Made by a program: the position numbers and the translations under genes. Of a stretch of DNA of 48,165 bases, positions 1 to 8,287 are shown piece after piece; the first letter of the stretch is position 1; every line of letters begins with the position of its first letter. This stretch comes from Brachyspira innocens ATCC 29796. Lineage in GTDB: Bacteria; Spirochaetota; Brachyspiria; Brachyspirales; Brachyspiraceae. The stretch is taken from assembly GCF_000384655.1 (NCBI RefSeq), contig NZ_ARQI01000110.1, positions 1-48,165 on the forward strand, given 5' to 3'. Below the pieces are notes generated by a model. The model worked only from the letters and a program-made list of their open reading frames with translations. It was not told where the DNA came from and did no database searches.

Positions 1-644
1 AAACGTTCGTATCTTTTTATTACTTTAGGCATGATATTATTTACCTCCTTTAATTTTTCTTTTACTTTATCTAAATCTTTAGCCGTAAAAAACTCTATCC
101 AAGATAATATTTTCTTTTTCTTAATATCTTCTGTGTTACTATTATTTAGTATTTTCTTAAATCTCGGCACTTCCACTATATGCATTTGAACCATATCTAA
201 AACAATATCTGGATTTTCTGTGTCTATTAGCTTAAAACACCTATGGGGCTTACCCTCATCATTAAAATCCATATTGAAGTCTACAAAATTAATGCTTATA
301 ACCTCACTAATTATATCATAAGGCTCTTTTTCCTCCACTTCGCTTACTATATTCTTAGATATATAATAGTATATTCTCTTTAAAAAGTCTATATTACCAG
401 AAAGCTGTATCTCTATAATTATTTTTCTCTTATCTTTGGTAACAGCCTTTACATCAAGTACGGACTCTTTTAAGTTAATATTTTCTGGCAGATTATGAGG
501 ATTAATTATTTGTAAGTTATGCACAGTTTCAAAGCCCAAATCCTCAAGTACGGAATTTACTATGTTCTCTAGTATATCCTCGTTCCCTACAGAACCTAAA
601 AGATAGCGTACAAAGTAATCGTTCATTCTGTTTATACTACGCAT
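1..644 (-). CDS. Rpn/PDDEXK_2 family nuclease (putative transposase), 3' part cut by window edge
   Basis: Read on the minus strand, an open frame runs from the ATG at 644 to the window edge, giving about 214 codons without a stop. The protein begins MRSINRMNDYFVRYLLGS and carries ESVLDVKA followed about 12 residues later by IIEIQL. This D...ExQ arrangement is the core of PD-(D/E)XK nucleases of the Rpn type, often annotated as 'Rpn family recombination-promoting nuclease/putative transposase'. The C-terminal part visible here is lysine-rich and helical. The known role of the family is DNA cleavage that stimulates RecA-independent recombination; activity here is inferred. A second copy starts at 48080 in the opposite orientation, and their first 86 coding bases differ at only two positions, both synonymous. 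The family call is fairly sure; mobility is not shown. Confidence 0.85.
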   Translation of the reverse strand, partial: MRSINRMNDYFVRYLLGSVGNEDILENIVNSVLEDLGFETVHNLQIINPHNLPENINLKESVLDVKAVTKDKRKIIIEIQLSGNIDFLKRIYYYISKNIVSEVEEKEPYDIISEVISINFVDFNMDFNDEGKPHRCFKLIDTENPDIVLDMVQMHIVEVPRFKKILNNSNTEDIKKKKILSWIEFFTAKDLDKVKEKLKEVNNIMPKVIKRYER

Positions 645-815
645 TTATATTATACTCCAAAATTGTTATAATATATAGTTAAACAAATTTTTTATACAAA
701 ATAAGCCCAAAAACCATGATTTTTTTGATATAAAGTTTTTTAATAAAAGGTATGCCATATAAAAAACAGAATCTGCACTTTGTTAAAAGTCTAATTACCC
801 CACCCACCCGCCCCC
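645..815 (-). repeat. Upstream repeat of the left Rpn-type gene, with G-run motif
   Basis: This is the minus-strand region in front of the nuclease gene. It starts with the G-run GGGGGCGGGTGGGTGGGG (798-815), followed by GTAATTAGACTTTTAACAAA, and later TATAAAAAATTTGTTTAACT and TTTTGGAGTATAATATAA just before the ATG. The same blocks in the same order occur at 47878-48079 and in damaged form at 45785-45905. The conserved unit therefore includes about 170-200 bp of non-coding leader as well as the gene. Confidence 0.85.
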
Positions 816-828
816 AAATATTTTTGAA

Positions 829-865
829 ATAATAAAAAACCCCTGCACTTTTAAAGGTACAGAGG
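829..865 (-). terminator. Rho-independent terminator of the 2-oxoacid oxidoreductase operon
   Basis: On the minus strand, 857-865 (CCTCTGTAC) pairs with 840-848 (GTGCAGGGG) through a 9-bp stem with two G-U pairs. A run of T (834-839) follows. It lies just after the gamma-subunit stop at 892. Confidence 0.75.
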
Positions 866-891
866 CTATAATTTTTTATTTTTTTAATTAT

Positions 892-1446
892 TTAAGAAAC
901 CAAATCTTTTACAGCATCGCGTCCTGCATTCAAAGCCTTTTCATTGCTAGGTAAAAAATCTTTCTTACGTTCGCCGAATACTTTTAAAAATGCCTGCTGA
1001 ACACTATCAAATGATACTATATTCTGAAGTGTAAGCAAAGCCCCAAGCATTACCATATTTGCTGATTTAGGATTGCCTATATCACCAGCTATTTTATTAG
1101 CTTCAACATAAGCCACTTTTATATCATCTCTTGAAGCCTTTTTATCTATTAAAGATGAGTTTATAAGAAGTATTCCATTAGGAAGAACATCTTTTTCAAA
1201 TTTAGTAAGCGAAGGAAGATTCATTATTACAGCAGCATTAGCGTCATGAGAAATGATAGGAGAACCTACAAGCTCATCACTTACTACAACCGAACAGTTA
1301 GCAGTACCTCCCCTCATCTCAGGACCATATGAAGGACACCAAGTAACATGCTTATTTTCTATCATACCAGCATATGCTATCATCTGCCCCATAGACATAA
1401 CGCCCTGACCGCCGAATCCTGCAAAAATTATTCTCTCTGTACTCAT
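892..1446 (-). CDS. 2-oxoacid:ferredoxin oxidoreductase, gamma subunit
   Basis: The 184-aa protein is the gamma subunit of a ferredoxin-dependent 2-oxoacid oxidoreductase. This enzyme oxidatively decarboxylates a 2-oxoacid with CoA and reduces ferredoxin in the cytoplasm. The N-terminus has the family signature GFGGQGVMSMGQMIAYA, and the PSYGPEMRGG block follows at about residue 40. Length matches the family. It is the last gene of a delta-alpha-beta-gamma operon on the minus strand, with 13 nt between the beta stop (1460) and this ATG (1446). Substrate (2-oxoisovalerate, 2-oxoglutarate or pyruvate) cannot be settled from this subunit. A terminator follows at 829-865. Confidence 0.9.
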   Translation of the reverse strand: MSTERIIFAGFGGQGVMSMGQMIAYAGMIENKHVTWCPSYGPEMRGGTANCSVVVSDELVGSPIISHDANAAVIMNLPSLTKFEKDVLPNGILLINSSLIDKKASRDDIKVAYVEANKIAGDIGNPKSANMVMLGALLTLQNIVSFDSVQQAFLKVFGERKKDFLPSNEKALNAGRDAVKDLVS

Positions 1447-1459
1447 AAATACTCCTTAT

Positions 1460-2194
1460 TTAAGCATCATTTCTAAAATTGCCTAAAGGATAATGAGGTA
1501 TCATATAATCTCTTATCCATTTATGTGAATCTGTAGGAGATATTCCCCAGTTTGTAGTGCAGCTTGTAAGCATCTCTACTATAGAAAAACCTTTTCCTGC
1601 TATCTGATGTTCAAAAGCCTTTTTTGTAGCCATTTTAGCTTTTCTGATATTGGCAGGACTATCTAAAGCAACCCTCTCAACAAAAGTAGCTCCCTCCAAA
1701 GTAGCAAGCATTTCACATACTCTTATAGGTTTACCAGCTCTGTGAAAATCTCTTCCAGCCTGAGTTGTTGTAGTTTTCTGACCTTCCAAAGTAGTAGGAG
1801 CCATCTGACCGCCAGTCATACCGTAAATGGCATTATTCAAAAATATTACGGTGATGTTTTCTCCGCGTGCCGCTGCATGTATTATCTCAGCTGTACCAAT
1901 AGCAGCTAAGTCTCCATCACCTTGAAGCGTAAATACAATACTATCTGGTACCGCTCTTTTTACCCCAGTAGCAACCGCTGGTGCTCTTCCATGTGCCGCC
2001 TGCTGCATATCACAATTAAAATACTTATAAGCAAGTACGGAACAGCCTACTGAAGCTATACCTACTGTTCTATCTAATACCCCAAGCTCCTCCAAGCATT
2101 CGGCAACTATTCTCTGTGAAGTGCCATGCATACAGCCAGGGCAATAATGTGTTCTATCATCTGTTAAACCTTTTGACTTTTCAAATACTATCAT
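1460..2194 (-). CDS. 2-oxoacid:ferredoxin oxidoreductase, beta (TPP-binding) subunit
   Basis: The 244-aa beta subunit binds thiamine pyrophosphate and Mg2+. The N-terminal HYCPGCMHG block has the CxxC pair seen in this subunit. The TPP motif runs from GDGDLAAIG to the NNAIYGMTGGQ segment about 30 residues later. The start overlaps the alpha-subunit stop in ATGA form (2191-2194), so the two are translationally coupled. Length and motifs fit the VorA/KorB-type short beta subunits of four-subunit enzymes and not the fused pyruvate:ferredoxin oxidoreductases. Confidence 0.92.
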   Translation of the reverse strand: MIVFEKSKGLTDDRTHYCPGCMHGTSQRIVAECLEELGVLDRTVGIASVGCSVLAYKYFNCDMQQAAHGRAPAVATGVKRAVPDSIVFTLQGDGDLAAIGTAEIIHAAARGENITVIFLNNAIYGMTGGQMAPTTLEGQKTTTTQAGRDFHRAGKPIRVCEMLATLEGATFVERVALDSPANIRKAKMATKKAFEHQIAGKGFSIVEMLTSCTTNWGISPTDSHKWIRDYMIPHYPLGNFRNDA

Positions 2195-3246
2195 ATTATA
2201 CCCCCAGAAAAACCTCTGACATTCTCTATTATCTCATGAGCAGTAGGTACTAATCCTCCTGCTTTACCGTAAAACTTAACTTCTGCTTTACATTCGCATG
2301 CCAATTTTATATCATCAATCATCTGTCCCATACTCATCTCTATAGAAACATACATCTTACAATTAGGATTATCAAATGCTTTTACAGGGAAAGGCCATAA
2401 AGTCTGAGGACGTATCATACCAACTTTTTTACCTTCCTCTCTAAGTTTATCAACAACGCCTCTTACAACTCTAGACATGGTACCATATGATACAAATATA
2501 AGCTCAGCATCATCAGTAAAGTATTTTTCTGCTCTTGCTTCTTTTTCTTTTATTTCAGCATATTTTTCCTGAAGATGTATATTATGCTTGTATAATAATT
2601 CAGGCTCTAAATAAAGAGAGTTTACAAGATTTTTTCCTCTTTTACCTCGCATACCATTAGTAGCCCAAGTTTTTTCTTTAAATTCATATTTAGGTTTATA
2701 AATAATTTCCACAGGTTCCATCATCTGCCCAATATAACCGTCAGCAGCTACATAAACAGGAGTTCTGTAATGATCTGCTATATCAAATGCTTCCATTATC
2801 ATATCAGCAGCTTCCTGCAAATTAGCAGGTGCTAAAACAGGACAATTATAATCTCCGTCTCCACCGCCTCTAGTCATCATATTATAATCACTTTGAGCAG
2901 GCTGTATACTTCCAAGACCAGGGCCGCCTCTCATAACATTAAGTATAACTGCAGGAACTTCAGCACCAGCCAAATATGATATACCCTCCTGCTTTAAAGC
3001 AATACCAGGTGAAGAAGAAGAAGTCATAGCTCTTACTCCTGCTCCTCCTGCCCCATAAACCATATTAATAGCAGCTACCTCACTTTCTGCCTGCACAAAA
3101 GCTCCGCCTGATTCATACATAGCCTTAGACATAAACTCTGGTATTTCATTCTGCGGTGTAATAGGATAACCAAAAAAACATTTGCATCCTGCCGTAATAG
3201 CAGCTGTGGCCATAGCCTCATTTCCTTTCATTAACTTCCTAGCCAT
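2191..3246 (-). CDS. 2-oxoacid:ferredoxin oxidoreductase, alpha subunit (VorB-like)
   Basis: The 351-aa alpha subunit supplies the pyrimidine-binding part of the TPP site. Visible marks are KGNEAMATAAITAGC at the start, the YPITPQNEIPE block, AESEVAAINMVYGA, and TSSSSPGIALKQEG. These are typical of the group usually annotated as 3-methyl-2-oxobutanoate dehydrogenase subunit VorB. Related 2-oxoglutarate enzymes look similar, so the substrate is an inference. It starts one base after the delta-subunit stop and overlaps the beta subunit by four bases. In a fermenting anaerobe this complex would generate or consume reduced ferredoxin, the electron donor for the Rnf complex encoded in part at 6603-9595. 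Confidence 0.9.
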   Translation of the reverse strand: MARKLMKGNEAMATAAITAGCKCFFGYPITPQNEIPEFMSKAMYESGGAFVQAESEVAAINMVYGAGGAGVRAMTSSSSPGIALKQEGISYLAGAEVPAVILNVMRGGPGLGSIQPAQSDYNMMTRGGGDGDYNCPVLAPANLQEAADMIMEAFDIADHYRTPVYVAADGYIGQMMEPVEIIYKPKYEFKEKTWATNGMRGKRGKNLVNSLYLEPELLYKHNIHLQEKYAEIKEKEARAEKYFTDDAELIFVSYGTMSRVVRGVVDKLREEGKKVGMIRPQTLWPFPVKAFDNPNCKMYVSIEMSMGQMIDDIKLACECKAEVKFYGKAGGLVPTAHEIIENVRGFSGGII

Positions 3247-3483
3247 TTATTTATTACCCTCCTCTTTATCCAGTCTTTCAACCTTTATACATATATCAGG
3301 ACACATCATAGCACAATTGGCACAGCCTATACATTTTTCCATATCTGTAACTGCTGCAGGATAATATCCCCAAGAATTCATATTTTCTTTATCTAAATAT
3401 AATATCTTAGTTGGACAAACTGATATGCAATTAGAACAGCCCTTGCATTGCTCTCTGTCAATGCTCACTCTACCTTTGGCCAT
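3247..3483 (-). CDS. 2-oxoacid:ferredoxin oxidoreductase, delta subunit (2x[4Fe-4S] ferredoxin)
   Basis: The 78-aa protein has two complete [4Fe-4S] cluster motifs: Cys13/16/19 with Cys23, and Cys51/54/57 with Cys61, each followed by Pro. It carries electrons from the TPP centre to external ferredoxin. It is the first gene of the four-gene operon. The start at 3483 is preceded by a strong GGAGG, and the next gene begins immediately after its stop. The 279-bp divergent gap to the TPR gene at 3763 must hold the operon promoter, but I could not pick out one clear -35/-10 pair there. Confidence 0.93.
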   Translation of the reverse strand: MAKGRVSIDREQCKGCSNCISVCPTKILYLDKENMNSWGYYPAAVTDMEKCIGCANCAMMCPDICIKVERLDKEEGNK

Positions 3484-3762
3484 TATATTATTACCTCCAT
3501 TTTTTATTAGTTTTCTTAAAAATATTATATATATGATATATTATATTTAAAAAAAATGCTTTGTCAAAATTTATAGTATTATAATATAAATCTAAAGTGA
3601 AAATAAAAAAACGTCAATGAATAATACTAACTATTTTTTTATTATAGTTATAACTACCTAAAGTATTTTTATGAGATTTTTTATATTATATATAGTAATT
3701 ATTATTATTTTTATATATAATAAAAAAAATCAATAATATTAAAAAAATGTGAGTTTATTATA

Positions 3763-6177
3763 ATGAATAATGATGATAAATTAAATATAGAGCGATTATT
3801 CAATTTAGGACATGAAGCATTCAGTAATAACGACTATAACAAAGCAATAACTTATTTAGATGAAATTATAGATATTTATAATAAAGATATTATAGCATAT
3901 TCTGACGGAGAGTTTATTATATACAGTGATTCTTATGATGATAATAACAATGAAGATGAAGAGAGAAATATAGATGATGAAGAGATAAATATCACTCATA
4001 ATACATTAGTTGATGCATATTATAACAGAGCTATATCAAAGTTTAATTTAAAAAATTATGAAGAAGCTATTAAAGATTTTGACAAGGTAATAGAATTATC
4101 TCCAGATAAAGCAGATGCATATTATAACAGAGGACATTCAAAATCATATTTAAAAAGATATGAAGAAGGTATTGAAGATTTTAAAAAAGTATTAGAGTTT
4201 GATGAAGATGATTTTGAGGCTGTATATTATGTTGGACTTGGATATTTTTATTTAGCAAATTATGAAGAGGCTATTAAAAATTTTGACTTGGCTTTATCTT
4301 TAATAGAAAAAACAGAAGAAGAATATATTGCAGATATTTATTATTATAGAGGACATTCAAAATCATATTTGACAAGATATGAAGAAGCTTTATCCGATTT
4401 TAATAAACTTATAGAATTAAGAGAAGATGACAGCGAAGCATTCTATTTTAAAGCATTAACCGAGTTTTATTTAGGTTTGTACGAAGAGGCAATAAGTGAT
4501 TTTGATATATCTATAGAGCTTGATTCTAATGCATCAAATGCCTACTACTTCAGAGGGCTTTCAAAAAGTAATTTGGAGTTATATGATGAAGCAAGAGAAG
4601 ATTATAAAAGAGCAATGGATTTTGACCCAGAAAATATAATAAGTATTTATAATGACGCTGGGCTTATTGAATATAAATTGGGTAATTATAAAGAAGCTAT
4701 TAAATATTACACAAAAATAATAGAAAAAGATGAAAATATATCATATATATACTATAACAGAGCATTAGCAAAAGAGGCTTTAGAATTATACGAAGAGGCA
4801 TTAAAAGATTATGACAAAGCTATAAAGCTTAATCCAGACGATACATACTCTTACAATAACAGAGGACTTATCAAAAATGAAATGCAGATGTATGATGAAG
4901 CATTGGAAGATTATAATAAGGCTATAGAGTTGGAACAAAACGATGCTTATTTATACAATAATAGGGCTTTATTAAAGGGAAGAATACATTTATATAAAGA
5001 GGCTTTAGAAGATTTTGACAAGGCTATTTCTTTATACAATGAAAACAGTGAGTTTTATTATTTTAGAGGGCTTACCAATTTTTATTTAAATGAATTTGAT
5101 GAGGCTTTAGAATATATTAACAAGGCTATTGAATTAAATAATGAATATATTGACGCTTATAATGAAAGGGGAATAATATATTACAGAACTGAAAATTATA
5201 ATGAAGCTATTAAAGATTTTAAAAGAGTATTAGAACTTGATAATGAAAATGTATATGCTTATTATCATTTAGCTTTATCTTATGAATGTTTGGAAGATTA
5301 TAATAGTGCTGTAAAATATTATACTAAAGTTATTGAGCTTGATAATCATTCATTAGAGGCATACTATAACAGAGCTTTAGCTAAAATGGAAATTAATCTA
5401 TATAATGAAGCCATAGAAGATTTTAAAAGAATGATAGAACTAGACAAAGAAAATACAGACGCTTATCTTAATATAGGTATATGCTATGACTATATGGAAG
5501 AATATAATAAATCAATAGAATATTATAGCAAAGTTATAGAAATAGATAATAAAGCATTAGATGCATACTATAACAGAGGACTAAGTAAAGTAGGATTAAA
5601 ACTATACAATGAAGCCTTTGAAGACTTTATAAGGGCAATTGATATTAACCCTAATTATCTAAATGCCTATAATGGAATAGGTTTTTCAAAGACAAAATAT
5701 TCTAATAATGAACTTAAAAATGGAAACATTAATAAAGCTATAGAACTGCTTAATGATGCATTAGTTTATTATAATAAGGGGCTTGCTTTAGATATAGATG
5801 ATAATATAACAAATGCATCAATATATGACAGTATGGGATATACTATTACCAAATTGGCTAATATATATCAAACTATGAATGACAGAGAAAATGCTTTAAA
5901 ATATTATGATGAAGCATTATTTTGTTTTAATGAGGCTATTAAACTAAATAATAAACATGCACTTGCTCATAACAGCATAGCATATATTAAAATACAGCTT
6001 GATAAGATGAATAATATAATTGATAAATTAAATGAAGAGGCTTATACCTACTTTGAAAAAGCATATAATATGTCAAATAAAGATGATAAAAAATTGATAG
6101 TAAAATGTATTGTTTCATTATCCAAAGAGAATATAAAAACGGCTTTGGAGTTTATGAGTAAAAATAATTTAAATTAA
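3763..6177 (+). CDS. Large tetratricopeptide-repeat protein
   Basis: The 804-aa protein consists almost wholly of TPR units, with a repeating pattern of AYYNRG...Y.EAI.DF.KAIEL about every 34 residues. I estimate close to twenty units. A short acidic insertion (about residues 52-68, rich in D, E and N) interrupts the first repeats. There is no signal peptide or membrane segment, so it is probably cytoplasmic and acts as a protein-binding scaffold; partner and process are unknown. Brachyspira genomes typically carry several such proteins. The gene stands alone, divergent from the oxidoreductase operon, with only a weak ribosome-binding site (GTGAG) before the ATG. Confidence 0.9.
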   Translation: MNNDDKLNIERLFNLGHEAFSNNDYNKAITYLDEIIDIYNKDIIAYSDGEFIIYSDSYDDNNNEDEERNIDDEEINITHNTLVDAYYNRAISKFNLKNYEEAIKDFDKVIELSPDKADAYYNRGHSKSYLKRYEEGIEDFKKVLEFDEDDFEAVYYVGLGYFYLANYEEAIKNFDLALSLIEKTEEEYIADIYYYRGHSKSYLTRYEEALSDFNKLIELREDDSEAFYFKALTEFYLGLYEEAISDFDISIELDSNASNAYYFRGLSKSNLELYDEAREDYKRAMDFDPENIISIYNDAGLIEYKLGNYKEAIKYYTKIIEKDENISYIYYNRALAKEALELYEEALKDYDKAIKLNPDDTYSYNNRGLIKNEMQMYDEALEDYNKAIELEQNDAYLYNNRALLKGRIHLYKEALEDFDKAISLYNENSEFYYFRGLTNFYLNEFDEALEYINKAIELNNEYIDAYNERGIIYYRTENYNEAIKDFKRVLELDNENVYAYYHLALSYECLEDYNSAVKYYTKVIELDNHSLEAYYNRALAKMEINLYNEAIEDFKRMIELDKENTDAYLNIGICYDYMEEYNKSIEYYSKVIEIDNKALDAYYNRGLSKVGLKLYNEAFEDFIRAIDINPNYLNAYNGIGFSKTKYSNNELKNGNINKAIELLNDALVYYNKGLALDIDDNITNASIYDSMGYTITKLANIYQTMNDRENALKYYDEALFCFNEAIKLNNKHALAHNSIAYIKIQLDKMNNIIDKLNEEAYTYFEKAYNMSNKDDKKLIVKCIVSLSKENIKTALEFMSKNNLN

Positions 6178-6211
6178 ATATTATATACTTAAAATTTTTA
6201 ATTGTTCTTTT

Positions 6212-6333
6212 TCCAGCCTTCGCTTGCCTACGGCACACACAGAGTGGCAGGCTTCTCCAAAAGTTGGTGACAACACCTGCCTACGGCACGCAGAGCGAGG
6301 TGGACTTCATCGGCACGCTTCGCGAAAGTGCAA
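6212..6333. repeat. GC-rich intergenic repeat island
   Basis: About 120 bp of visibly GC-rich sequence in an otherwise very AT-rich window. It contains a direct repeat TGCCTACGGCAC at 6225-6236 and 6278-6289, each followed by related CAGAG-GTGG text, and a GCAC...GTGC mini-hairpin at 6313-6331. No open frame of useful length covers it. It looks like a dispersed non-coding repeat and not decayed protein-coding DNA, but the window contains no second full copy to prove this. Confidence 0.6.
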
Positions 6334-6403
6334 ATATAAAAATAATACTAAATAGTACTAATTATGTTTTACATGAGAATAAATTATTAAATTTAGGCTA
6401 AAA

Positions 6404-6466
6404 ATGCAGTTCTTTTGGTTCTTTTATACCAATAAAAGAACTGGGGTGTGGGGCAAAGCCCCATAT
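6404..6466 (+). repeat. Two-hairpin dispersed repeat, copy A
   Basis: The unit starts TGCAGTTCTTTTGG. It then forms a GTTCTTTT/AAAAGAAC stem, followed by GGGGTGTGGGGCAAAGCCCC with a GGGGC/GCCCC stem. The same order of blocks (TGCAG-TCCTTTTG, a CTTCTTT/AAAGAAG stem, GGGGGTGTGGGGGC) appears on the other strand at 37405-37466. Confidence 0.65.
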
Positions 6467-6536
6467 ATTAAAAACAAAATATAACTTCATTTTTGACAAA
6501 CTATATTTGTTTAGGTATATACTAAATAATAAAATG

Positions 6537-6580
6537 AAAAGGCTTATAAAATGAATATACAAACATCTTATAAGCCTTTT
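6537..6580. terminator. Bidirectional terminator at the end of the rnf cluster
   Basis: A perfect 13-bp inverted repeat, AAAAGGCTTATAA (6537-6549) and TTATAAGCCTTTT (6568-6580), with an 18-nt loop. A-runs on one side and T-runs on the other allow use from either direction. It lies just past the rnfG stop at 6603 and marks the end of the rnfCDG transcript. Confidence 0.85.
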
Positions 6581-6602
6581 AATTTAAGAATATATATAAC
6601 TT

Positions 6603-7175
6603 TTAATTTTTAAATAAATTAACAGCCTCATCTTTAGCACTATTAACAGCATTAACAACAGAAGTAGAAGATATAGTAGCACCGCTTATAGCAGCAATCT
6701 GTGATTCAATAGCATCTTCAGGCTTTATTCCTTTCACAATACTTAAAGGAATAATTGAGCTTTGTCCTTTAAATTGATCTCTGAAACTAGCTTCAGTAAT
6801 TTTAGCACCAAGTCCCGGAGTTTCAGCCTGTTCAGTAACAACTATAGCAGTAATAGTATCTACATTAGCATCAAAACCAACAAGCACTTTATTCTCTCCA
6901 TTGTATCCGCCTGCTGAAGAAAGCATAGCATAACCTACTACAGTACCATCAGCTTTTTTTCCTATATAGTATGGATAGGCAGAATTTTCTGTTAGAGGTC
7001 CTTCAAGTTCATCAGCACCCTCAATAACAGCTTTTACACCATTAAGTACAGTTTTTTCATTGTTGGCCAATATATCTTTTTCAAAAGAAGAATATACAAA
7101 TGAAAGCAAAAAACCAGCAAGCAATGCAGTAATAGTAACTGAAATAACAGCAGTATAACCAACTTCTTTTTTCAT
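6603..7175 (-). CDS. rnfG: Rnf electron transport complex subunit G (FMN-binding)
   Basis: The 190-aa subunit of the membrane Rnf complex, which couples ferredoxin:NAD+ electron transfer to ion pumping. There is one N-terminal membrane segment (about residues 8-30), then an exported FMN-binding domain. The flavinylation motif SGATISST is present with Thr167 as the expected covalent FMN site, preceded by the GLGAKI block typical of RnfG/NqrC. The start overlaps the rnfD stop by one base. In most genomes rnfG is followed by rnfE, rnfA and rnfB; here a terminator follows directly. Confidence 0.92.
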   Translation of the reverse strand: MKKEVGYTAVISVTITALLAGFLLSFVYSSFEKDILANNEKTVLNGVKAVIEGADELEGPLTENSAYPYYIGKKADGTVVGYAMLSSAGGYNGENKVLVGFDANVDTITAIVVTEQAETPGLGAKITEASFRDQFKGQSSIIPLSIVKGIKPEDAIESQIAAISGATISSTSVVNAVNSAKDEAVNLFKN

Positions 7176-8272
7176 TATTTACCTCCTTCTTTCTGAGCAT
7201 TAGCTTTATTAATAGCAAGGAACTCTTTTTTACCGAAAGGCAAAGGACGAGTAAGCATAGCAATCAAAGGCATAAACATATTACCTATAAGTATAGAATA
7301 CATCATATACTCTGGAGAAGAACCAAAAGTTCTTAATATAGCAAGTACCGCCCCTATTAGAAGAGCATATATCCAAGCTCCTAAATGACTTGAAGGTGAA
7401 GTAACCATATCAGTAGCCATAAAGAAAGCACCAAGTCCGAAACCGCCTGCTAATACTTGATATATAGGAGAAGCAACTTTACCCGGCATAGCTAAGCAAA
7501 GAAGGAAACTAACTACTACCAAAGAAATAAACATTCCTAAAGGTATTCTCCAGTCTATAGTATTAGTAATTAGAAGGAATATTCCACCTATTAAAAGAAG
7601 TAAGAATGAAGTTTCACCTATAGCACCTGCTGTACTTCCTAGTAACATCTGTAAATAATAATGCGATTCTATTTGTATTTGAGAAGCTAAAGTACCTCCG
7701 AAATCAATAGAATTAAATTTTAAGAAAGTTAAAGGAGTAGCAGAAGTTAATGCACTAACTGCATCTAAAGACTGAGTTGCACCTGAAACTGTAAGAGTTA
7801 AATCTTTAACTATATTTTCAAATACACCTGAAAAAGGAATATTTTTAGGCGGAGTATACATAGTCATCTGAGCAGGAAAAGCTACCTGAAGAAAAGCCCT
7901 TCCTACCAAAGCAGGATTGAATATATTAGAACCTAATCCTCCGAAAACTTCTTTAGCAAATACTATAGCTATTACACTTCCTATTACAACCATAGTAATA
8001 GTAGCAGAAGGAGGAAGAGTCATAACAAGAAGTATAGCAGTAACCGTTACAGCATAATCTGGAACTAAAGGTTTTTTTCTTACTTTTTTTACTATTATAG
8101 TAGAAACAATACAAGTTATAATAGCAGCCAAATATAAAACTATAACTCTTGCCCCAAACAAAACAATACTATATATAACGGCTGGTAAAAGAGCTATAAT
8201 CACTCTTAGCATTATCTTATTAGTAGTATCTCCGTCTTTTATATGAGGAGACGATTCTGTATAAAATTTCAT
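7175..8272 (-). CDS. rnfD: Rnf electron transport complex subunit D
   Basis: The 365-aa polytopic membrane subunit of the NqrB/RnfD family. Recognisable blocks are SSPHIKD at the N-terminus, KEVFGGLGSNIFNPALVGRA (108-126) and DAVSALTSATPL (170-181), whose Thr179 is the likely flavin-bearing residue; a further SGAT occurs at 163-166. Several hydrophobic helices follow to the C-terminus, with MATDMVTSPSS near residue 285. It lies 15 nt after rnfC and overlaps rnfG by one base, so the three are one transcript. Confidence 0.93.
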   Translation of the reverse strand: MKFYTESSPHIKDGDTTNKIMLRVIIALLPAVIYSIVLFGARVIVLYLAAIITCIVSTIIVKKVRKKPLVPDYAVTVTAILLVMTLPPSATITMVVIGSVIAIVFAKEVFGGLGSNIFNPALVGRAFLQVAFPAQMTMYTPPKNIPFSGVFENIVKDLTLTVSGATQSLDAVSALTSATPLTFLKFNSIDFGGTLASQIQIESHYYLQMLLGSTAGAIGETSFLLLLIGGIFLLITNTIDWRIPLGMFISLVVVSFLLCLAMPGKVASPIYQVLAGGFGLGAFFMATDMVTSPSSHLGAWIYALLIGAVLAILRTFGSSPEYMMYSILIGNMFMPLIAMLTRPLPFGKKEFLAINKANAQKEGGK

Positions 8273-8287
8273 TATTATCTCCTTAAT

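Noticed and set aside
3182-3364. Plus-strand reading frame opposite the alpha and delta subunits, and similar antisense frames elsewhere (for example 8586-8786, 15409-15696, 36456-36653)
   Set aside because: They lie wholly opposite well-supported genes, have low-complexity or shadow-type composition and no ribosome-binding site.
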